DNA of 64,000 bases from Sclerodactyla briareus (Eukaryota; Echinodermata; Holothuroidea; Dendrochirotida; Sclerodactylidae), in assembly GCA_026419785.1 (NCBI GenBank), contig JAODTK010005769.1, forward strand, positions 124,001-188,000. Direction: 5' to 3'. Under the pieces are notes generated by a model. That model was not told the DNA's origin. It did not search any database and saw only the letters and a program-made list of their open reading frames with translations. Every line of letters begins with the position of its first letter. The stretch's first letter is position 1. Made by a program: the position numbers and the translations under genes. Shown here one piece after another: positions 56,730 to 64,000 of this stretch.

Positions 56730-57310
56730 TAGATTCAGGGGCTAGTCCGATAGCTGGATAAAAACTGAATGCGTGTCCAAACCTGAAGTTCATAGGACTT
56801 TCCGCTAACGGAGTGATAGTCATTTGAAGTTTGTGTCATTGTGAAGCATGTGTATTGCGCAGATCGAAATGCATTCCCATCAGCCATAAAAAATGATGTG
56901 TACTTGCACAACCCTGCGACAAATTTATTGGTGTTTCCTCCTATTGGAATTCGAACATTAATTTCACTTCGGAAAGCATTTATTCTATGGAGAGGATTGC
57001 TGCAGGTGGGTTTTGTAGGTGTGGATGGTTACTTTGGTTAGAAAAGACCCAGAACTTGCTGAATGTTTGAGCTTATTCACAAATGAAAAAGACAAAAATA
57101 AACATAATCCCTGTGATTTGTCCATGTGTTACGTCATTCGTTATTGCGCAATTGGATTCTCCTAAATTTCTCTGCTTAAATAGCTCAGACCTTGAAGGCC
57201 AATAACGCCACATGGGAACATCGTATTGAAATGGGGTTTGGACTCTATAGAGAAACCGTTTTTCCATTCTCCACAATAACCCTCTGTTGTATTCGAGCTT
57301 GCAGTTGTTC
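56730..57310 (+). repeat. Dispersed ~550-bp repeat, copy 3
   Basis: Same blocks as 52550-53090 in the same order and orientation, including TAATTTCACTTCGGAAAGCA and ATTGCGCAAT at 57143-57152. The cAMP-type site is degraded to TTACGTCA. About 75-80% alike to copy 2 by eye. Confidence 0.8.
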
Positions 57311-57429
57311 CTTTGAGTATTGTCAATATGGCTTCCGCCCCCAATACTCAGAGAGCTAGTGCTGGTTGATGCATTGACCAGCGAATTACCTTACTAGATA
57401 AGGTTTATTCCCCTCTTCGAAAATTCAAG

Positions 57430-58632
57430 GTCAAGGTATCCTCTCGCTGTCATGTACTTTCGACTTCTCATCTGCTTTCAACAACATCACCCCACCCTAA
57501 GCCTACGTGCCGAGGGAGTTTGTGATTGGAAATGGGGGTTATAGACCTCAAATTGACAGTCGGTGGCTCCTGATTATCTGAATTGACCGTAACTCAGTTC
57601 GTCAGTCCTGGGTAACGACACAGATCTCAAGTGGATATCACCTAGTCACCGGGGCCCCTCATGGTACGGTTGTGTCCCCCCTTTTTATTTCACGCGTACA
57701 CGTCAGATACTTCGTTCTAGAACCACTTCTGGTGTTCTCATCATTAAAGTTGCTGATGACACGGCCCTCATTGGCTTGTTGACCCACTGATGATGACTCA
57801 TTGTTTTGGAATCACGTAAGCAGATCTGTAGGCTATTATGACCAAACTACCTGCATTTAAACTACAGAAACTTAATAGATAGATGGTCATGCCCAATTTC
57901 TAGGAAAAAAACAAAACCTGCATCGTGAGGCCCAGTTGTTAATACAAAGGCCACACTGTGCGAGAGCCGTGACAGAATGTTGAGTACTGGGGGTAGTCTA
58001 GATGCCAACTGAATTTTTCATGACCATTTTAAGTACTTCGAGAAGCATCTAGACGCGCCTCTCTGCCTCCGTAAATTTAATTCTTTTAATGTGAGCACGG
58101 ATCTTCTTGCCCATGTTTATAATTCAGTTATTGCTCAGTTTGGCCTACTGCATGGTGTGTTGGTGGGCACCACTGATAATGCGCACAAGAAGAATATCGA
58201 CGATATAATTAGACAGGCAGGGAGAATTATTGGGGAAGTTTGCCAACGGTCGACACCGTGTATCATTCTCGAGTCTGGAACAAATTGAGGTCTTTGTGGA
58301 AGGACATTAATCACCCGCTCTATAGCCAGCGTAGTGACAGGCTAACCAACGCAGCGGGAGGCTTAGACTGGTGTCGCTCCATACTAACCGTCATCGCTGT
58401 TTTGCGGTTATATGAAATCCATTTTATCGTCTTACCAGGTTTCGCCAATTTTTATGTCTTTTATTGTTCACTGTTCTTATTGTCTTATCTTCATATGCCA
58501 TTGTATTGTTCAAATGTTTTCCTGTTAAAACGTGTTACTGCAGACATGTAATTTTCCTTGCCAGAGGATTTAATAAGTATATGTAATCTGTCTATCTATC
58601 TATCTATCTATCTATCTATCATCTATCTATCT
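57430..58632 (+). mobile_element. Plus-strand LINE (Rex/CR1-type), reverse transcriptase to 3' end
   Basis: In order, with frame shifts: FDFSSAFN near 57463, VTGAPHGTVVSPLLF near 57640-57690, TSGVLIIKVADDTALIG near 57727-57775, then ILFNVS-DLLAHVYNSV near 58085, DIIRQAGRIIGE at 58201-58236, LPTVDTVYHSRVWNKLRSLW, INHPLYSQRSDRLTNAAGGL at 58240-58365. This is the usual C-terminus of these LINEs. It ends in a TCTA microsatellite (58591-58632), which takes the place of a poly(A) tail. Located in intron 5 of gene B. Confidence 0.85.
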
Positions 58633-59699
58633 GACAACATCAATTGCCTATTCCTGGGATCTATCTAAGCCTTTGAACCATATTGTCATACCATCCCCCT
58701 GACCATGTGCTGAAAATTACGCATGACAGGAAGTGACCAATCTTGGTTTGCCAGTTCTTATCTAACAGAAAGCAATTGACCTACCGTCTTCATTCCGCCA
58801 GCACCCATCTCTCGTAAGCGCCCACCCAACTTTTTGCAAATTCTTGTAAACATGAAGTTTTTAATATGTCGGGCAGTGCGGCCAGAAGCCGAAAATAATT
58901 CCGTTCACAATATGCCAGCACTAACCCTAACCACTGCTCGATTCATTGCCATGGAATACCATGGAGCTATTATATTATCGGTGCATACAGCCATACTCCA
59001 TTTACAACACCATCATGGTATAGTGTGTACACGTCCATGTTTTTGCAGTCACTTCCATCCCTCATCATCTCTCCACCCACATTACGTCAATGGGATTTTT
59101 GCATTGACACTGTGATTAACACCGAATCGCTTTGAGCGCGAGCGATTCGCGCTCCGCTTATAACGATACATGATGTACATGTGACTCGCGTAGGCCTACG
59201 GCACTCATTCCCTGAAGGTATGGGAGTATTCATCAATTTCCACTGGATACAACGATATTAATTAATATTTTAGCAATGTTTATGCACTTTCACAATCAAA
59301 TTCCAACCGTGTCTCGCGTCGGTATCCATGCCAAATCGAGGCATGGTTAGGTGGGTGGCCTGCCCAAAAAAGTTGTGTGTGGCGTGTATACCATAGGCCC
59401 ATCCGTATTTTGAGTGTGTTATATGTATAGCGCAGATGTACAGCAGGCAACTAGTTGTGTTACGCTGAATGAACGACCTTTTTGTGAGTTTTCATTCATC
59501 GGAAAGGACGGGTTGGAGAGGGGAGCGAAGGCACTGCATATGAAAATAGCATGGACATGTTTGCTTCAACTTGTGCGATATTTTGAATGTGTCTTAGTAT
59601 AAATTGTACAAATATAAAACAGATGCAAAGTTATACTCTCGTGACGCCATCCTGAAACTTTGCAAGCGCCCTGGGCTCTTAGCGGAATGATACGGTATT
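58633..59699. other. Gene B intron 5, between LINEs
   Basis: No gene recognised. Open stretches at 58834-59115 and 59414-59602 have no match. Confidence 0.45.
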
Positions 59700-59883
59700 T
59701 TAAAGGTAAACGATTATATTGGCCCGTAGAAATCGAGTGTGGGATCCCCCAGACTCATACCAGGGCCTTTCTTATTCACATCATATATTAATGACCTTTC
59801 TTGAGTATCTAACAGTTGTGCTCTTAATCTTTGCAGACGAACCGCCCAATATATATATATATATATATGATATATATATATGC

Positions 59884-59935
<52 letters not shown>

Positions 59936-60720
59936 ATATATTATATATATATATATTATATATATGTATATATATTATATTCTACAGTGATAGGGAGACA
60001 ACTAGTTTCTGTTGTAGAACTGATTCAATTTGTTTATGGTTTGCTGCCACAATTTCTAGTAACATTGACAAAACTACATTTTTATTTGCATTAACACGAA
60101 ACAAAATTGTAACTATTTTTACTACATTGTAAACCGATTTGTGAAGTTGACAGTATGAAGTTTCTTAGGTGTTTGTTGATCCACGATTATCTTGGAGTGA
60201 CTATGAATTCCCATATTACAAGCAAATATCTAAGAATCTGGATATTTTGAGTAAGCCAAGTACACGTTCCAACAAATGTTTCTGAGAACGTCTCTCAATT
60301 TTTTGATTTTGCCCCACTTTACGTACTGTGCAATTATATGGTCGGAATTTCTCCAAGTCTCACCTTAAGCCACTTAAGCCACTGTGTTTCCCGCCCAACT
60401 GTGCAATACCGTGGCTGCTCCTCGTGCAATGTGTCCGCCACTGTTTGCTCCCTAAAATTGCGTAATCCTTGGATACTTGATCACCTCAAACGTTTTCTCG
60501 TTTACTTACAAATGCGCTACTGATCAACTTACTTGCGAAAATGTCGCTCACTATATATTAAAAACCAGTCTGTTCACAATTATCCACTCGTCAATCTATG
60601 AGTTTCATTCATTGCTTGCCAGTCGCTCAATGCCAACTTAGTCCGATATAGAGATCTATTCAAATCTGGAATAAACTTGCCTCTGTTGTGAAAACAATGC
60701 ACAAATTTTACAAAGTTAGC
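59700..60720 (+). mobile_element. Plus-strand LINE reverse transcriptase split by a TA microsatellite
   Basis: SIECGIPQT-like text (family GIPQGSILGPLLFLIYIND) at 59728-59800, CALIIFADE at 59818-59845, then 140 bases of TA, then LLPQFLVTLTKLHF at 60040-60090, MKFLGVC at 60157, SKNLDILSK near 60230, LDHLKRFLVY at 60475-60510, QSMSF, and NKLASVVKTMHKFYK at 60670-60712. It is the C-terminal half of a CR1/Jockey-like element. The TA tract sits right after the FADD motif. Confidence 0.8.
59848..59985. repeat. TA microsatellite inside the LINE
   Basis: About 140 bases of TA with GATA/GCTA interruptions, between the active-site motif and the downstream thumb region of the reverse transcriptase. Confidence 0.95.
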
Positions 60721-60779
60721 ATTGTTTGGATACATGAACCAAAGACAAGCAAAAGGCTCAGGATTTCCCCTTGACTCTT

Positions 60780-62325
60780 TCTGACAACATGGTAGCTAAG
60801 ACACGAGACAATTGGAGTTTGCAAACCACTTCATTATGGACAACATAACAGCTGACAAATTTCCCCGTTCAATCCCAATCAACCAATAGGGGTCCTATAC
60901 TCTTGCAAGAAGCGACACACTAAATTTCGAGATATTCCCAGCCACTCTTGACCTAATGGCGAACCTCAGATGACCTCTGACTGACCCCAAACCATTACGG
61001 TTCCACATGACTCATCGTGGGGAACACACCCACCGAGTAGTAAGCTTCTCCTCCAGGCAGGTCGATTTATCGGGTTTACAAGCCAAAATTAGCCAAAATA
61101 TCACTTTCCAACGAATGTTACTATTTTTGACCAAAATTCAATTCACTCTTTACCTAGACCCCAAAAACAATAGGTCCTGTGCCCATAAGAAGCTACACAC
61201 CAAAGTTCAACTGATGAGACCAACGATTCTGGATTTATCTTGTTTACAGGTTTTCAGACTTTGACCTCTGTTGACCTCAGCTGACCTCTGACCTACCCCA
61301 CACAACAGGGTTTCATGTACTCATATGGGAACACAACATACCAAGTATGAGCTTTCATCCATCCATTCAGCGGGGTCGAGTTTATCGTGTTTACGAAGCC
61401 AAAATTGCCAAAATATTACTTTTTCACAAATTTCATTTTTTGACGAAATTCACCCCCGACCTAGACAAAAAACAATATCTGGTTTCGGTGCTCCCCATAA
61501 GAAAATTAACACCAATTTCAACCTGATCAGCTCAACAATTCTGGACTTACAGTGTCCACAAGGTTTTCAGAATTGGCCCTTGGTGACCTCGGCCCTACCC
61601 CAAAACATAGGGTATACATGTACTCATCATAGAATACACTTACTAATCTATGGAACTTCATCCATCCAGGCGGGGTCGAGTTTAAATCGTGTTTCACCAA
61701 GAACAAAGCCAAGATTTTGTGGGGGCTAAATATTGACTTTTCACAAATTTTCATATTTTTGAACCAAATTCAACCCCGACCTATACCAAGACATAGGGTT
61801 CCTATACTCCCCATAAGAAGCTACACCCAATTTCAAACCTGATGAGACTACACATTCTGGATTCATCGTGTTCCCAAGGTTTCAGACTTTGACTTCTGTG
61901 ACCTCAGATGACCTCTGGACTTGAGTCCAAAACAACAGGGTTCTGTACTCAATCATTAGGAACACACATCCCAAGTTTGAGCTTCATCCATCTAGGGGCG
62001 GGGATCGAGTTATCGGTTTACAACAAGCCAAAAATTTGTCCAAAATATTGACTTTTCACAACTCCTCTATTTTCGACAAAATTTAATCACCCCGACCTAT
62101 ACCAAAAAAAATATGGGTTCCTGTGCTCCCCATAAGAAACTACACACCGAAATTTCAACCTGATCAGAACCACTATTCTGGACTTCGTGTTTACAGGTTT
62201 TCAGACTTTTGACCTCTGGGGGTCTGAGTTATCGTATTTACAAACCATAAATTGCCCAAATATTCCCCTCCAAGTATGAGCTTCACTTACCCAGACCTGA
62301 TCAAGTTATCGTGTTTACAAGCGGG
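60780..62325 (+). repeat. Second plus-strand array of the ~311-bp unit, about five units
   Basis: Same unit as at 31480-32425. TGACCT clusters begin near 60951, 61262, 61572, 61888 and 62209, steps of about 311. At 61262-61287 three TGACCT half-sites follow one another with four-base spacers (CTGT, CAGC). Blocks CAACAGGGTTCATG, ATACCAAGTATGAGC, GGGGTCGAGTT and ACCCCGACCTATACCA recur. The units are noisier than in the first array. It ends 770 bases before exon 6 of gene B. Confidence 0.9.
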
Positions 62326-62329
62326 GCGT

Positions 62330-62436
62330 CACACACACACACATACACACAGAAACACACACCACACACACACACACCACACCACACACACAGCCCACAC
62401 ACACCACACAACACATCACACACACACACACACACC
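62330..62436. repeat. CA microsatellite closing the second array
   Basis: CA units interrupted by ACC and GCC, followed by GACGTGACTGCTAGATTCCC, the same tail as after the first array. Confidence 0.95.
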
Positions 62437-63093
62437 CGACGTGACTGCTAGATTCCCTCTGACTTCGCAAGGACCAAAAACGACCACTATATCCTCACTT
62501 GTCCTAAATATTTATGGACATCTTAGTGTTAGTTCATTGGCTGTTTTTCAGTTTTTTTTTTTGTTTTTCAGTGAGTGGGGTGGGGGGGAAGGTTTGGGGT
62601 TTTGTGGTGGTGTTTCTTTATTGCTCACGGGTTACTGCGATGCGAATTACTAGAACAAAAAGGCAGAACCGGGCGAATAGAAAACTCTCCCCATGTTTTC
62701 CGAGGTTAGAGTTTAGGGTCATAATAAGGAGTGATACAGTATGTGTAATATCACATGCGTGGGGAAAATTGTTTGAAAAAGCAAAGAAAAAACCCCCGAA
62801 ATGCAGGCGCACACCGACACAAGCAACGAACGATAATTAAAAGAAACGGCTTGCTGCACGAGGGCGCAGCGATTTGCATATTTTCATTTCTGGTGTTTTT
62901 CGAGCCTTCAGTGATATTTTTGTCATTTGACCCATACAAGACAAGCAGGTGGGTAATGGCATTTCGATCGAACACAGGCCAACTGTTTGAGGTTCATTGA
63001 CGGTTTGAAACAACAATAGCGGTATACAGATAGCCATCACTCCATCAGCCTATTCAATTTATCATTTAAATTGTGTTTTCTGCCTTCAAACAG

Positions 63094-63185
63094 GTACCGA
63101 ATTTCGGAGCAGTTTAAAAGCTGCGAGTACTTCTCTCTCACGCCGAATTCTGTTCTTCCCATAAACTGCGTGTTTAACAATAACG
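63094..63185 (+). CDS. SLC22 gene B, exon 6
   Basis: Acceptor GCCTTCAAACAG, donor GTGAGT at 63186. Homologous to gene A exon 6 over its length. One frame reads YRISEQFKSCEYFSLTP, then NCVFNN. The residues matching the family motif (L-T/R-x-P-R, run of aliphatics, FNW) need a frame change, as in gene A. It leads into membrane segment 7. Confidence 0.65.
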
Positions 63186-63416
63186 GTGAGTTTGTTTCTC
63201 CGTTTCTCCACCATCTATAAAGAAAAAGAAACTTATATTATATACATATATATAAACTCCCATTTGCAGACAGTCCTTTTCGCTCTTTTAGAGCTCATCA
63301 GTGCAGCTCATAGTGTGAATCGCGACTTAAATGTACAACTACCAGGCCAAACCTGCCCAGTCCTACCTGCCACAAGGACTCATGTCTATGATTTCCAGAG
63401 CGTGGCGATTGATTAT

Positions 63417-63517
63417 AACATATATATATATATATTATAATATATATAGTATATATATATATATATATATATTCTATATATATATATATAATATATATAA
63501 TATATAAATAGAATATA
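63417..63517. repeat. TA microsatellite in intron 6 of gene B
   Basis: About 100 bases of TA units, in the same intron as the 20221-20475 tract of gene A. Confidence 0.95.
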
Positions 63518-63528
63518 TAACTCACATT

Positions 63529-63737
63529 GCGGTTCAGAGTCTTGTCTACTACGCCTAACGCTAGCCCCGGTCATCACTTCGTATCGACCCGTACCTCTCC
63601 TTCGTCGTATCTGGCGCTATCGAAATACCAGCGAGCATACTGTGTTTCTTCATGCCAGAGATTATCGGGAGGAAGGCATCAACTTTTGGGACAATTCTCC
63701 CCTCGCCGTTCAACGCTGTGGCATTACCCAATCCTAC
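63529..63737 (+). CDS. SLC22 gene B, exon 7
   Basis: Homologous to 20496-20705 and of almost equal length (209 and 210). Readable parts are SLVYYA-LT, STRTSPS, SGAIEIPAY, FMPEIIGRKAST, FNAVAL-NPT. S-LVYYGL, E-I-PAY and G-R-K are SLC22 hallmarks for membrane segments 7-8 and the following loop. The acceptor AG is missing (CTCACATTG) and the donor reads GTTAGA, where gene A has CACAG and GTAAGA. Later exons lie outside the window. Confidence 0.8.
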
Positions 63738-64000
63738 GTTAGATTTTTCCTTATTATTCCCTTGCTGCTTACAATATTTTGATACTAGTATTTGTAAAAT
63801 ATTATTTGAAATATCTGTCATAAGCCAAACCGGCCTACACGATCGTAAGAGGGAAACAGTGAAATAATCGCGGAATTAATGTTTTTGAATGGCCCCTGTC
63901 GAGAGGAACCTCCAATGTTTTGCAGTCGGGTCACTGAACTTAGCTTAAGCGGGGGGGGGGGGGGGGGTTAGCTAGTACTCCCTTGGCACCACCGGGGAGT
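63738..64000. other. Gene B intron 7, start
   Basis: Homologous to gene A after exon 7 (TTGAAATATCTGTCATA-GCC, then CGATCGTAAGAGGGAAACAG). Ends with a G run of 17 bases at 63951-63967. Confidence 0.7.

Overview
The window is intron-rich nuclear DNA from an animal, most likely a marine invertebrate deuterostome such as an echinoderm or hemichordate. Reasons: GT-AG exons of the SLC22 organic ion transporter family, several non-LTR retrotransposon clades, a Penelope-like element, a tRNA-derived SINE, many dinucleotide and tetranucleotide microsatellites, and tandem repeats rich in AGGTCA half-sites. The species assignment is an inference. Single-base insertions and deletions are frequent even inside conserved exons, which looks like unpolished long-read consensus. 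Frameshifts in single exons should therefore not be read as pseudogenisation without reads or transcripts.

The backbone is two plus-strand SLC22 transporter genes in tandem, each interrupted by repeats. Gene A runs from exon 1 (7929-8356) through exons 2 (13091), 3 (16019), 4 (18146), 5 (18796), 6 (20011), 7 (20496), 8 (about 23.2 kb), 9 (23562) to a probable last exon at 26588-26745. Gene B starts at 34074 and shows exons 1, 2 (45247), 3 (about 54416), 4 (55691), 5 (56438), 6 (63094) and 7 (63529); its last exons lie beyond the window. Exon order and approximate lengths agree, and introns 3 to 6 are recognisably homologous, so A and B are a tandem duplication. A relic exon 1 at about 8853-9170 and a duplicated possible terminal exon at the left edge point to further members of the cluster.

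Layout: 0-3 kb, a 1.2 kb direct duplication with a possible terminal exon; 3.7-4.9 kb, a microsatellite and a 146-bp tandem repeat; 6.5-6.9 kb, a short tandem repeat; 7.9-26.7 kb, gene A with an RTE-like LINE, an L2/CR1 fragment, a minus-strand LINE and a Penelope-like element in its introns; 23.8-24.5 kb, a GC-rich inverted-repeat element; 29.7-32.5 kb, two adjoining satellite-like arrays upstream of gene B; 34-64 kb, gene B, with a minus-strand transposon-like gene (35.4-37.6 kb), a nearly complete minus-strand LINE (40.7-44.7 kb), a terminal-inverted-repeat element (45.6-46.4 kb), two plus-strand LINEs and a further array in its introns.

The most unusual signal is the pair of tandem arrays. 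One has a period of about 145 bp and carries eight perfect AGGTCA-A-AGGTCA (DR1) motifs. The other has a period of about 311 bp and carries TGACCT half-sites spaced by four bases (DR4). They sit side by side 1.6 to 4.3 kb before exon 1 of gene B; the 311-bp array recurs just before exon 6 of gene B and, inverted, in its intron 2. DR1 and DR4 are the binding formats of RXR-partnered nuclear receptors, which regulate many drug and metabolite transporters in vertebrates. Whether the arrays act on this gene, or are ordinary dispersed repeats, cannot be decided from the sequence.
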